From an uncultured Clostridia bacterium (GTDB lineage: Bacteria; Bacillota; Clostridia; Peptostreptococcales; Anaerovoracaceae): a DNA stretch of 53,266 nt. The translations under genes were made by a program, and so were the position numbers. This document shows positions 24,273-33,148 of the stretch, piece by piece (the stretch's first letter is position 1; each line of letters starts with the position of its first letter). Location of the stretch: the NCBI GenBank assembly GCA_938034165.1, contig CALHKP010000040.1, positions 1 to 53,266 of the forward strand. Reading direction: 5' to 3'. A model generated the notes under the pieces. That model was not told the origin of the DNA and made no database searches. It saw only the letters and a list, made by a program, of their open reading frames with translations.

Positions 24273-24303
24273 ATTATAGCATACGAAAATGCTTTCGTGT
24301 AAA
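24273..24303 (-). promoter_or_regulatory. ABC exporter promoter with internal operator palindrome
   Basis: Leftward TTTACA (complement of 24298-24303) and TATAAT (complement of 24273-24278), 19-bp spacer. The spacer holds the perfect dyad ACGAAA-4-TTTCGT (24283-24298), a probable repressor site. No regulator gene is adjacent. Confidence 0.6.
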
Positions 24304-24344
24304 TTCTTAACAATCCTTAATAAAACCGACAGAGAAAATTAATA

Positions 24345-24378
24345 ATAAGAAAAGACACAGCCTTCTTTTGACTGTGTC
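24345..24378 (-). terminator. Terminator of the pyrophosphatase gene
   Basis: Read leftwards: GACACAG, loop, CTGTGTC (24354-24378), then TTTTCTT. Confidence 0.85.
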
Positions 24379-24407
24379 CCATTTGGTTTAGCATTTAATT
24401 TTGACTC

Positions 24408-26066
24408 TTAGCCGTGAAGTATAATTTCCGGAACGAGCTGTTTCTTTCTTGATACAACACCCGGCAGATAAATCATATCTCCATGTTCATCATGTATTTC
24501 TGTAAGTCTTCCTGCAAAAGCATTCTTAATTACTTCCTCTGCATCTTTTCCGGCATACAGAAGGCCCGTACTTTCTTCTAATATATCTGTCATCATAAAG
24601 AACATCATATCCACATCGTGTTTTTCCAGCGTTCCTTTCATGAAATCCAGTATAGGCTTGCGAAGCTCTTTCAGTTCTCTCTTGTTTATTGATGCAACCT
24701 GACCCACACCAAAGGATATATTGTCGGTTGAGAACTTCTTGAAATCCTGATAGAAAATTTCTTCCGGAGTTTTACCTCTCAAATCGCTTCCTGCAGTAAA
24801 CATTTCTTCTGCAAATGTTAGAATATCGATTTCGGCAATTTCAGCAAGCTTTTCCGCTGCCTCCTTGTCCATGAAAGTACATGTAGGGGATCTGAACATA
24901 AGTGTGTCAGAAATTATAGCACTGCACAGAAGTCCTGCAATTTTCTTCTCGATTTCAATTCCTTTTTCGTAGAAAATCTGATAAATGATTGTAGCTGTAC
25001 ATCCCAGAGGCTGGTTTCTGAAGAATACAGGTCCGCTTGTGTTTACAGAACCTGAACCAATTCTGTGATGGTCTATTATTTCTTTAATTTCTGTATAATC
25101 AAGGCCCTCTACACCCTGATTTTCTTCGTTGTGGTCAACCATTATCACAGATTTTCCCTTTGCTCCAAGGAGATTTCTTCTGGAAATCATTCCTTCGTAT
25201 CTGCCGTCTTCATCTACCACAGGGAAGTCTCTGTATCTCATGCTTGCCATTATCTCTGTCACATCACTTATATATTCTGTATCTTCAAATGTAATAAGAT
25301 TTTCTGTTTTCATAAAATATGAAACCGGCGCACTCTGGTTTATCAGTCTTGCCACAAGGAAAGTCTCATACGGCGTTGAAATTATAGTGCAGCCTTTTTC
25401 TGCCGCCAGCTTTCTGATTGTCAGTGACACCTTTGCTCCGACACATACGATGATGCATGCCGCACCCATCTCTATGGCACAAAGTTGGGACTCGTATCTG
25501 TCACCTAGTATTACAAGGTCATTTTTTTCTATGTAGTTTTCCATTCTGTCAGGATTAGCCGCTGCAATAAGAACCTTTCCCTTGCTGAACCACGCATCTT
25601 CAACTCCCACAATAATCTCGCCGTTTATAGTCTCAACTATGTTTTTGTAGCTTGTATCCGCTCTTGAGAGAATATCGTTATCCAGTATATTCATGTAGGA
25701 TTTTGCGATGTCACCTACAGATATCAGTCCTTCCAGTGTGCCGTACTTTCCCACAACTGCAAGAGTTCCGACATTTGCATGTTGCATCTTGGTCCAGGCG
25801 TTTCGTATGGACATGTCGCTCTTGATGCCTTCTGTTTTTCTGACTTCAATATCCTTTACCTGTGTAGTCATGTTTTCCACAAGCTCCGGTGTTTCAACCC
25901 CGAAGTAGTCCAGAACAAATGCTGTCTCATTGTTTACTTCCCCTGCTCTGAGAGGAAGAAAGCTTTCTGCACCCGCTTCTTTGTTTTTCAGATACGCGTA
26001 GCTGATTGCAGAGCATATAGAGTCTGTATCAGGACTCTTGTGCCCGATTACATAAGTTTTATCCAT
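24408..26066 (-). CDS. Manganese-dependent inorganic pyrophosphatase with CBS and DRTGG domains (552 aa)
   Basis: Family II pyrophosphatase. The DHH domain begins GHKSPDTDSICSAISYAYL and is interrupted (about residues 65-300) by two CBS domains around a DRTGG domain, then resumes with VDHNEENQGV and IDHHRIGSGS; the DHHA2 domain ends the protein. It splits pyrophosphate to phosphate. In related enzymes the CBS pair binds adenine nucleotides, so AMP/ADP inhibit and diadenosine polyphosphates stimulate. The length is normal for the CBS type. It diverges from purB across a 201-bp gap. Confidence 0.93.
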   Translation of the reverse strand: MDKTYVIGHKSPDTDSICSAISYAYLKNKEAGAESFLPLRAGEVNNETAFVLDYFGVETPELVENMTTQVKDIEVRKTEGIKSDMSIRNAWTKMQHANVGTLAVVGKYGTLEGLISVGDIAKSYMNILDNDILSRADTSYKNIVETINGEIIVGVEDAWFSKGKVLIAAANPDRMENYIEKNDLVILGDRYESQLCAIEMGAACIIVCVGAKVSLTIRKLAAEKGCTIISTPYETFLVARLINQSAPVSYFMKTENLITFEDTEYISDVTEIMASMRYRDFPVVDEDGRYEGMISRRNLLGAKGKSVIMVDHNEENQGVEGLDYTEIKEIIDHHRIGSGSVNTSGPVFFRNQPLGCTATIIYQIFYEKGIEIEKKIAGLLCSAIISDTLMFRSPTCTFMDKEAAEKLAEIAEIDILTFAEEMFTAGSDLRGKTPEEIFYQDFKKFSTDNISFGVGQVASINKRELKELRKPILDFMKGTLEKHDVDMMFFMMTDILEESTGLLYAGKDAEEVIKNAFAGRLTEIHDEHGDMIYLPGVVSRKKQLVPEIILHG

Positions 26067-26198
26067 ATATCAAATACCTCACATTCTCTCATATATTTTT
26101 TCGGCAAATTTTTGCCTGTCATCACATTCCGGTTTACAAATAATAGCATAACTTCAATGTTTTCGCAATATTACACCCCTTAAATGAGCTCCGAAATC

Positions 26199-26227
26199 TT
26201 GAATACAGAAAACAATAATGTTATAAT
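26199..26227 (+). promoter_or_regulatory. Promoter of purB-purA
   Basis: TTGAAT (26199-26204), 17-bp spacer, TATAAT (26222-26227). No purine riboswitch is seen in the short leader. Confidence 0.7.
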
Positions 26228-26267
26228 ATTTTTTTAATATAACTTGATATTTTAAAGGAGGTATTAT

Positions 26268-27698
26268 ATGACAACAAACTACAGAAGCCCCCTTTCCGAG
26301 CGATATCCCAGCAAGGAAATGCAGTATCTGTTTTCACCTGAAAAGAAGTTCAGAACATGGAGAAAACTGTGGATTGCACTTGCCGAGTCCGAAAAGGAAT
26401 TAGGCCTTGATATTACACAGGAACAGATTGATAGCCTTATCAGATTCAAAGACGATATAAACTTTGATGTTGCCAAGGCGAGAGAAAAAGAAGTAAGACA
26501 CGACGTAATGAGCCATGTCTACGCTTACGGTGTTCAGTGCCCTGAGGCAAAGGGAATAATCCACCTCGGCGCCACATCCTGCTATGTGGGAGACAATACC
26601 GACATCATTGTAATGTCAGAGGCACTCAAACTTATCAAAACCAAACTTTTAAATACAATCGCAAACCTGGCTGATTTTGCCATGAAATACAAGGATATGC
26701 CAACTTTGGCATATACCCATTACCAAGCTGCTCAGCCTACTACAGTGGGTAAGAGAGCAACTCTCTGGATTCAGGATTTTATGATGGATCTTGAGGATTT
26801 AGACTATGTGCTCGGTTCACTTAAACTTCTCGGTTCCAAAGGAACTACTGGAACTCAGGCTTCATTTTTGGAGCTATTCGAAGGCGATCACGAGAAGTGC
26901 AAAGAGCTGGACAGAAAAATTGCGCAGAAAATGGGATTTGATGCATGCTATGATGTATCAGGCCAGACTTACTCAAGAAAAGTCGACAGCAGAGTTCTAA
27001 ATGTGCTTGCTTCCATAGCTCAGTCAGCACACAAATTCTCAAATGACATCAGACTTCTTCAGCACATGAAGGAAATAGAAGAACCTTTTGAAAAACATCA
27101 GATTGGATCCTCTGCAATGGCATACAAGAGAAATCCTATGCGTTGCGAAAGAATTGCAGCCCTTGCAAACTACGTAATTTCAGATACAATGAACCCTGCA
27201 ATGACAGCTTCAACTCAGTGGTTCGAACGTACTTTGGACGATTCCGCAAACAGAAGACTTTCTGTCAGTGAAGGTTTCCTTTCAACAGACGGAATTCTGG
27301 AAATATGCATCAATGTAACCGCAGGACTTGTTGTTTATCCAAAAGTTGTCGAAGCTCATTTGATGGCTGAACTTCCATTTATGGCAACAGAAAACATCAT
27401 GATGGATGCCGTAAAGGCAGGGGGAGACAGACAGGAGCTCCACGAGAAAATAAGAGTTCATTCAATGGCTGCAGGAAAAGTTGTAAAAGAAGAAGGCCGT
27501 CCTAACGATCTTCTTGACAGAATAGCTGCAGACCCTGCATTTAATCTGTCAAGAGAAACCCTTGATGGAATGCTGGATCCGAAAAAATATGTAGGAAGGG
27601 CGCCTGAACAGACATCCGAATATATAAACAATGTCGTTAATCCGTTGCTTTCGGAATACTCCGATTTGCTTGGCATAAGCGCAGAATTAAATGTATAA
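26268..27698 (+). CDS. purB: Adenylosuccinate lyase
   Basis: 476 residues, preceded by AAAGGAGG. The fumarase-superfamily signature is GSSAMAYKRNPMRCE, with HLGATSCYVGDN near residue 100. It cleaves SAICAR and adenylosuccinate, releasing fumarate, in purine synthesis. The long form resembles the eukaryote-like lyase group. The signature has Ala where many have Pro (SSAMPYKRNP), a mild change. purA follows after 45 bp, so the pair makes AMP from IMP as a unit. Confidence 0.96.
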   Translation: MTTNYRSPLSERYPSKEMQYLFSPEKKFRTWRKLWIALAESEKELGLDITQEQIDSLIRFKDDINFDVAKAREKEVRHDVMSHVYAYGVQCPEAKGIIHLGATSCYVGDNTDIIVMSEALKLIKTKLLNTIANLADFAMKYKDMPTLAYTHYQAAQPTTVGKRATLWIQDFMMDLEDLDYVLGSLKLLGSKGTTGTQASFLELFEGDHEKCKELDRKIAQKMGFDACYDVSGQTYSRKVDSRVLNVLASIAQSAHKFSNDIRLLQHMKEIEEPFEKHQIGSSAMAYKRNPMRCERIAALANYVISDTMNPAMTASTQWFERTLDDSANRRLSVSEGFLSTDGILEICINVTAGLVVYPKVVEAHLMAELPFMATENIMMDAVKAGGDRQELHEKIRVHSMAAGKVVKEEGRPNDLLDRIAADPAFNLSRETLDGMLDPKKYVGRAPEQTSEYINNVVNPLLSEYSDLLGISAELNV

Positions 27699-27710
27699 TA
27701 TAAAGGGATT

Positions 27711-27726
27711 GGATGATTTTTCATCC
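27711..27726 (+). repeat. Small hairpin between purB and purA
   Basis: GGATGA, loop TTTT, TCATCC, placed just before the purA ribosome binding site. It may modulate purA translation; there is no T-run for termination. Confidence 0.35.
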
Positions 27727-27743
27727 CGGGAAGGATATAAATT

Positions 27744-29033
27744 ATGATAAAAGCAATCGTAGGTGCCAATTGGGGCGATGAGGGCAAGGGAAAAATCACA
27801 GATACTCTTGCCAAAGAATGTGACATCATTGTCAGATTCCAGGGGGGAAGCAATGCCGGTCACACAATAAAAAATGATTATGGCAAATTTGCTTTGCACA
27901 TGCTCCCTTCCGGCGTATTCTACAACCACACCACAAGCATACTCGGAAACGGTGTAGCCCTTAATATTCCGGGTCTGATAAAAGAGATTAAAACACTGAC
28001 AGACAACGGAGTTCCTGCTCCAAAGCTTCTGGTTTCGGACAGAGCTCATATTGTTATGCCATACCACATTCTTCTTGATTCATACGAAGAAGAGAGACTT
28101 GCCGGAAAATCTTTTGGTTCAACCAAGTCAGGTATAGCACCATGTTACTCAGACAAATATTCAAAAATCGGATTTCAAGTTAACGAACTTTTCATGCCGG
28201 AAAAAGAACTCCGCGAAAAGATTGAAAACGTATGCACTCTTAAGAATGTTCTTTTTGAACATCTTTACCATAAACCGACGATTTCGCCTGATGAAATCTT
28301 TGATACAATGATGGAATACAAAGAAATGATTCAGCCTTATGTTGCAAACACATCAAGATTCCTCCACGAGGCAATCAGAGACAACAAGTCGATTCTTCTT
28401 GAAGGACAGCTTGGCGCAATGAAAGACACTGACCACGGTATTTATCCTATGGTTACTTCTTCCTCAACACTTGCTGCATTCGGTGCTGTAGGTGCCGGCA
28501 TTCCGCCTTACGAAATAAAAGAAGTTATCACAGTGGTAAAAGCTTATTCCTCTGCAGTAGGCGCAGGCGCCTTTGTAAGTGAGCTCTTTGGAGAAGAAGC
28601 CGACGAACTGAGAAGAAGAGGCGGAGACGGTGGAGAATTCGGTGCTACTACAGGAAGACCTAGAAGAGTAGGCTGGTTCGATGCTGTTGCAACAAGATAC
28701 GGCTGCAGAATGCAGGGAGCAACAGAAGTCGCTTTGACGGTAGTGGATCCTCTGGGATATCTTGATGAAATTCCAATCTGCGTGGCTTACGACATCGGCG
28801 GCTACGAAACAACAGATTTTCCTAACACAACTTATCTTTACAGAGCAAAGCCTGTACTAAAGAACCTTCCGGGCTGGAAGTGCGACATCACAGGCATCAG
28901 AAAGTGGGAAGACCTTCCTGAAGCATGCAAAGATTACATAAACGAAATCGAAAGACAGATAGGAGTTCCTATTACTTTAGTTTCTAACGGGCCGGGCAGA
29001 GAAGACATTATCCGCCGCACACCGTTAATATAA
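27744..29033 (+). CDS. purA: Adenylosuccinate synthetase
   Basis: 429 residues starting MIKAIVGANWGDEGKGKITD, with the GDEGKGK GTP-binding loop and GGSNAGHTI. GATTGRPRRVGWFDAVA matches the IMP-binding region. It condenses IMP and aspartate with GTP to adenylosuccinate, the substrate of the neighbouring purB product. AGGA lies before the ATG. The C-terminal end is normal. Confidence 0.97.
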   Translation: MIKAIVGANWGDEGKGKITDTLAKECDIIVRFQGGSNAGHTIKNDYGKFALHMLPSGVFYNHTTSILGNGVALNIPGLIKEIKTLTDNGVPAPKLLVSDRAHIVMPYHILLDSYEEERLAGKSFGSTKSGIAPCYSDKYSKIGFQVNELFMPEKELREKIENVCTLKNVLFEHLYHKPTISPDEIFDTMMEYKEMIQPYVANTSRFLHEAIRDNKSILLEGQLGAMKDTDHGIYPMVTSSSTLAAFGAVGAGIPPYEIKEVITVVKAYSSAVGAGAFVSELFGEEADELRRRGGDGGEFGATTGRPRRVGWFDAVATRYGCRMQGATEVALTVVDPLGYLDEIPICVAYDIGGYETTDFPNTTYLYRAKPVLKNLPGWKCDITGIRKWEDLPEACKDYINEIERQIGVPITLVSNGPGREDIIRRTPLI

Positions 29034-29077
29034 AATATCACATATCAAAGATTAACAGAAAGAGGGTTTGTATTAAA

Positions 29078-30214
29078 ATGTACAAGGAAGCAATTAGACC
29101 TGCATGGGCAGAAATCAACCTAAGCAATTTTGACTACAACATCAAACAGATTAAGGAAAAAGCAGATGGCAGAGACCTTATCGGCGTTATCAAGGCTGAT
29201 GCTTATGGCCACGGCAGTGTTAAATGTGCAGAAGTTCTCAGAGAAAACGGCGTAAAAACATTTGCTATTGCAACACTCCAGGAAGCAATCACACTTAGAG
29301 AAGCCGGTGCAACAGAAGACATCATCATGCTCGGATTAACTCCTGACATGTACGCTGACACAATCGTTGACTACGACATCACTCCTGTAGTTTGCGACAG
29401 CAACAATGCAAAGGCAATCAGCGACGCTGCAAAAGCAAAAGGAAAGACAGTTCACGGTCTCATCGCTGTAGATACAGGTATGGGAAGAATCGGTTATCTG
29501 GCAGATGATACAGAATTCGCAATCGAAGACGTAAAAAAAATCGCTGCTCTCGAAAACTTCAAAATCAAGGGTATGTTCTCACACATGTCTACTGCAGACG
29601 CAGCTGACAAAACTTACTCACATCAGCAGGAAGCAAAATACAATGCTTTCTACGAAGCACTGACAAAAGCAGGAATCGAAATTCCATTCAGAACTCTTGC
29701 AAACAGCGCTTCAATTATGGAACTTCCTTCAATTTATTTTGATGCTGTTCGTCCGGGAATTATCCTTTACGGATGCTATCCTTCAGACGAAGTAGACAAG
29801 AACCAGCTTTCACTGAAACCTGTTATGTCAATTAAGGCAAACATCGTTCACCTGAAAGATGTTCCCGAAAACTTCTCAGTTGGCTATGGCAGAAGATACA
29901 TTTCAGACAAACCTGCAAGAATTGCAACACTTGCTCTCGGTTATGCAGACGGATACCCAAGACCATACTCATCACAGGCAAAGGTTATCGTAAACGGAGT
30001 TGTTTGCCCAATTGCCGGAAACATCTGTATGGACCAGTGCATGGTTGATGTTTCAGCAGTACCTAATGTAAAAGTAGGTGACGAAGTAATCGTTATGGGT
30101 TCTGACGGCGTAAACTCAGTTACAGCTGACGATATCGCAAACGCAACAGGAACTATCAACTACGAAATCTGCTGCGCATTCGGTCAGAGACTGCCAAAAG
30201 TATACGTAAAATAA
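29078..30214 (+). CDS. alr: Alanine racemase
   Basis: 378 residues. The PLP lysine is Lys39 in GVIKADAYGHGS. The second catalytic tyrosine lies in the FSVGYGRRY segment. GNICMDQCMVDVS and GYADGYPR are family signatures. It interconverts L- and D-alanine for peptidoglycan. GAGGG precedes the ATG. It follows purA by 44 bp and ends at a terminator, so it may be the third gene of that transcript. Confidence 0.97.
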   Translation: MYKEAIRPAWAEINLSNFDYNIKQIKEKADGRDLIGVIKADAYGHGSVKCAEVLRENGVKTFAIATLQEAITLREAGATEDIIMLGLTPDMYADTIVDYDITPVVCDSNNAKAISDAAKAKGKTVHGLIAVDTGMGRIGYLADDTEFAIEDVKKIAALENFKIKGMFSHMSTADAADKTYSHQQEAKYNAFYEALTKAGIEIPFRTLANSASIMELPSIYFDAVRPGIILYGCYPSDEVDKNQLSLKPVMSIKANIVHLKDVPENFSVGYGRRYISDKPARIATLALGYADGYPRPYSSQAKVIVNGVVCPIAGNICMDQCMVDVSAVPNVKVGDEVIVMGSDGVNSVTADDIANATGTINYEICCAFGQRLPKVYVK

Positions 30215-30242
30215 CTTTAACACAAACAGAGTGATTCACGAA

Positions 30243-30280
30243 GGCCCTGCATCAGAGGAAAGATGCGGGGTCTTCTTTTA
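30243..30280 (+). terminator. Terminator after alr
   Basis: GGCCCTGCATC (30243-30253) pairs with GATGCGGGGTC (30262-30272), including G-U pairs, followed by TTCTTTT. Confidence 0.8.
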
Positions 30281-30329
30281 CCCACATGTAACCCACTATA
30301 ACTTTACAAACTTTTAACCTCCGCCACCG

Positions 30330-30357
30330 TTTACACTTTACATTGACAGGGTATAAT
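30330..30357 (+). promoter_or_regulatory. Promoter of the HAD phosphatase gene
   Basis: TTTACA (30330-30335), 16-bp spacer, TATAAT (30352-30357). Confidence 0.65.
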
Positions 30358-30415
30358 ACCAATCGAGAGTAAGATAAGATGAGAAGAAAAAAATTATGCA
30401 AAGGAGGACATAATT

Positions 30416-31198
30416 ATGGAAAAACTAAGAGAAAAAAAAGGGTTCATATGCGATATGGACGGCGTTATATATCATGGCGAAAAACTCCTTCCGGGAGTAA
30501 AGGAATTCGTAAACTGGCTGTATGAGAATGACAAAGAATTCCTGTTTTTAACAAACAACAGCAGCAGAACACCTCTGGAGCTGAAGCTCAAACTTCAGAC
30601 AATGGGTCTTGACATTGACGAATCGCACTTTTACACAAGTGCTCTTGCAACAGCAAAGTTCGTAAGTGAGCAAACTTATCACTGCAGCGCTTATGTTATA
30701 GGTGACCCGGGACTTGTTGGAGCTCTCTATCAGGCAGGTGTGGTTATTACAGACAAAGACCCTGATTACGTAATCATCGGTGAAAGCGTAAACTACAACT
30801 ACGAGTCAATCTGCAAAGCGGTTAACCTTGTGAGGGCAGGATCAAAGCTTATAGGCACGAACTGTGATTTGACAGGTCCTACAACAGAAGGAATTCTTCC
30901 TGCATGTAAGGCTCTAATTGCGCCTATAGAAATGGCTTCCGGAAAAAGCGCATACTTTGTTGGAAAACCAAATCCTCTCATGATGCGCACAGGACTGAGA
31001 ATGCTCGGCGTACACTCAGAAGAAGCCGTAATGATTGGTGACAGAATGGATACTGATATAGTTTCAGGAATAGAATCCGGACTTGATACAGTGCTGGTAC
31101 TTACTGGCATAACAAGCAGGGACGAAATTGATCTTTATCCTTACAGACCAAGACTTATACTGAACGGAGTAGGGGACATTCCCTCACAGGATTTATAA
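30416..31198 (+). CDS. HAD-IIA family sugar phosphatase (NagD-like), 260 aa
   Basis: HAD motif I is CDMDGVIYHG (nucleophile Asp13, acid Asp15), motif II TNNSSR, motif III near KPNPLMMR, and motif IV MIGDRMDTDIVSG. A C2a cap domain lies between motifs II and III, as in NagD and 4-nitrophenylphosphatase-type enzymes. It is probably a cytoplasmic phosphatase of small sugar or nucleotide phosphates; the substrate is not readable. AAAGGAGG precedes the ATG. Confidence 0.9.
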   Translation: MEKLREKKGFICDMDGVIYHGEKLLPGVKEFVNWLYENDKEFLFLTNNSSRTPLELKLKLQTMGLDIDESHFYTSALATAKFVSEQTYHCSAYVIGDPGLVGALYQAGVVITDKDPDYVIIGESVNYNYESICKAVNLVRAGSKLIGTNCDLTGPTTEGILPACKALIAPIEMASGKSAYFVGKPNPLMMRTGLRMLGVHSEEAVMIGDRMDTDIVSGIESGLDTVLVLTGITSRDEIDLYPYRPRLILNGVGDIPSQDL

Positions 31199-31270
31199 AA
31201 AAACTGCGACTGATTCTCAAAACTTCAATACTGAAATTTGATACTTGTAAGCCATGCGGCCAAATCAACC

Positions 31271-31300
31271 TTGCCTGCATGTGCATATACATGATAAAAT
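31271..31300 (+). promoter_or_regulatory. Candidate promoter of the amidohydrolase gene
   Basis: TTGCCT (31271-31276), 18-bp spacer, TAAAAT (31295-31300). The spacer holds an ATGT/ACAT inverted repeat. Confidence 0.45.
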
Positions 31301-31322
31301 AAGCATATGCCAAATTACATAA

Positions 31323-31393
31323 AGTGGCTTAGGCATCCAATTCCGGGTGCTTAATCCACTAATTTTCTTATTAGGAGGGTGTGGCTTTGCCAC
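31323..31393 (+). promoter_or_regulatory. Structured 5' leader of the amidohydrolase gene
   Basis: Three adjacent hairpins: a two-stem element AGTGG/CCACT enclosing GGCATCC/GGGTGCT (31323-31360), then CTAAT/ATTAG (31359-31374) ending at the Shine-Dalgarno AGGAGG, then GTGGC/GCCAC (31381-31393) around the start codon. No known riboswitch is recognised. The structure could control translation. Confidence 0.45.
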
Positions 31394-32826
31394 ATGAGAA
31401 AAAAATGAGTCTAAATATCGCAAATGTAAAAGATAAAATTGCTGAAAAGATTTTCTGCGGCGGCATAATACACACAATGACAAAAGAAAATCCTGTTGTT
31501 GAAGCCGTTGCCTGTGCAGGAGGCAAGATAATCGCTGCCGGAAATCTCGATTACGTAAATCAGTTCTCAGACGAAGACACAGAAACAATTAATCTCGACG
31601 GAAAATACATGTTCCCGGGATTCATCGATGCTCACAGCACCTTTGTTCTTGAACTTTTCAAAGACAGATATCTTAATATCGATCCTGTATGGGACCTCGA
31701 TACAATTCTGAGAGAAGTTCGCGACTACTGCGTGGATCAAGAAGACGAAGATGTAATATTCGGATACGGTTTCAACGCAAAAGAGCTTGAGGATTACCCG
31801 GATTTAGAAGACTGGCTGGAAATGCTGGATGAAGCTTCTTCCGAAAAGACAATTGTACTTCTTGCAAACGACGGAATGACTCTATGGCTTAACACAGTTG
31901 CCGCTGACATTCTGGATGCAACAATGGAAGATAACGATCTGGAATATATTTCGCCGGTACATGCTTTGAGTATTCTTCTGGATTTTGATGTAGCAAACCT
32001 TGCAGAAGACTTTGGTGAGCTTGCAGAAAAATGGGCCGAAAGGGGATTCACCTCAGTATTTAACCTTTATTCACCTGAATACATGGATCAGATGACTATG
32101 CAGGTTATGGACTACAGAACAGGGGAGAGTGAACCGGTTTTGCAAAGATTTATGACAAGTACTTATATCAATGCAGAAGTAATGCCGGAAGGTGTCAAAC
32201 AACTTCTCATGGCAAAAAAAGCCCACTGCAAATCATATGACGGTCTTTTGTTTGCAGATTTTCTTAAGCTACAACTTCTTGACTGTGACGACATGGACAC
32301 TATAAGCCCTGAACTTGCAGAAGAAATGTGTATGGTTGTTGCAGAGGCGGGATTTAATATCCATATTGACGCATATGACAAACCATCAACAAGAATCGCT
32401 TACAAAATTTATAACGATATCCGAGAAAAGGGATTTGCAGAAAACACTCTCGTTCTCGCTACAGATCACAAACCGGACAAAGATTTTATTGATAGCATCG
32501 AGCACAAGGACAGTATAGTTCTTACAAGAGCAACTGCCTTCTGCCAGGAAAGTGCAGTAAAATACTCCAATTCTATTGCGGGAGCCATTGAACTTCTGAC
32601 AGTACGAGCTGCAGAAATAACCGGAATGAGTGACCACATAGGAACTATCGAAGAGGGCAAATACGCTGATTTTGTCATCTTTACAGAAAATCCTTTCCAG
32701 CTAACTCTAAGAGAATTTTCGAGACTGGAATCAGATGCTATAGTTTTAGACGGAGACATTATTTACGATGTGGAATTCGATAATCTGCAGACTCTGTATG
32801 GGGCAGTTCTAGGCTCACCAATGTAG
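31387..32826 (+). CDS. Amidohydrolase-3-like protein with missing metal ligands (479 aa)
   Basis: The start is taken as TTG 31387, eight bases after AGGAGG; a GTG at 31381 is only two bases away and an ATG at 31405 too far. The fold pattern is YtcJ-like amidohydrolase: N-terminal GGIIHTM, PGFIDAHST, then C-terminal GTIEEGKYADFVIFTENPF. The metal-binding HxH is HxT here (His83, Thr85), the conserved DGH is DGM (Met164), and the usual GSDxP segment near the C-terminus is not found. The carboxylated-lysine region and a later histidine (FNIHIDAYD) remain. The protein is acidic. It may be inactive or use altered chemistry; its frame is intact. The substrate is unknown. Confidence 0.75.
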   Translation: MPHEKKMSLNIANVKDKIAEKIFCGGIIHTMTKENPVVEAVACAGGKIIAAGNLDYVNQFSDEDTETINLDGKYMFPGFIDAHSTFVLELFKDRYLNIDPVWDLDTILREVRDYCVDQEDEDVIFGYGFNAKELEDYPDLEDWLEMLDEASSEKTIVLLANDGMTLWLNTVAADILDATMEDNDLEYISPVHALSILLDFDVANLAEDFGELAEKWAERGFTSVFNLYSPEYMDQMTMQVMDYRTGESEPVLQRFMTSTYINAEVMPEGVKQLLMAKKAHCKSYDGLLFADFLKLQLLDCDDMDTISPELAEEMCMVVAEAGFNIHIDAYDKPSTRIAYKIYNDIREKGFAENTLVLATDHKPDKDFIDSIEHKDSIVLTRATAFCQESAVKYSNSIAGAIELLTVRAAEITGMSDHIGTIEEGKYADFVIFTENPFQLTLREFSRLESDAIVLDGDIIYDVEFDNLQTLYGAVLGSPM

Positions 32827-32830
32827 AATT

Positions 32831-32852
32831 TTGGCAAAATAATGCCAATTTT
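32831..32852 (+). terminator. Weak terminator after the amidohydrolase gene
   Basis: TTGGCA, loop AAATAA, TGCCAA, then TTTT. Confidence 0.55.
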
Positions 32853-32986
32853 CCTAAACCACTAAAGTGTGCAAATTTTACTATCTTCACACAATCAACA
32901 CAAAAGAACTTTATAATTAAATAGTTCAATAAAGTTTGTTAATCTTACAAACTTTCCTTCTTTTATTGAATACACACACTTTCGGG

Positions 32987-33018
32987 AAAAGCCCCTCATC
33001 AGTAGATGAGGGGCTTTT
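32987..33018. terminator. Strong bidirectional terminator
   Basis: AAAAGCCCCTCATC (32987-33000), loop AGTA, GATGAGGGGCTTTT (33005-33018). It can end transcripts from both sides, including the leftward GntR gene. Confidence 0.9.
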
Positions 33019-33148
33019 CTTTTGTTTTTTACGAAGTCTCTCCTTCTTATTTTGCCCTTTATACCTATAAGACCTGCTTTTCATATCCGTAGACTGGTTT
33101 CAGCCATACTAAAAGCCTCCTTGCGGCGGCCCTTATCTCTGATATATA

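Larger units (their letters stand above)
32827..33148. other. Intergenic region, 322 bp without a gene
   Basis: It contains the amidohydrolase terminator (32831-32852), a perfect inverted repeat AAGTTTGT/ACAAACTT near 32933-32955, and a strong bidirectional terminator (32987-33018). On the leftward strand, downstream of the GntR gene, AAGGAGG precedes an 8-codon reading frame (see findings). Nothing else is seen. Confidence 0.6.

Noticed and set aside
26228..26267. Purine riboswitch upstream of purB
   Set aside because: The leader after the promoter is about 35 nt, too short for the aptamer.
31323..31360. Known small riboswitch (preQ1, fluoride, guanidine) in the amidohydrolase leader
   Set aside because: None of the consensus loops I know could be placed on the hairpin; it is kept only as an unassigned leader structure.
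33026..33148. Selenocysteine TGA in the short frame downstream of gntR
   Set aside because: No SECIS-like hairpin at the right distance and no selenoprotein-like sequence after the TGA.
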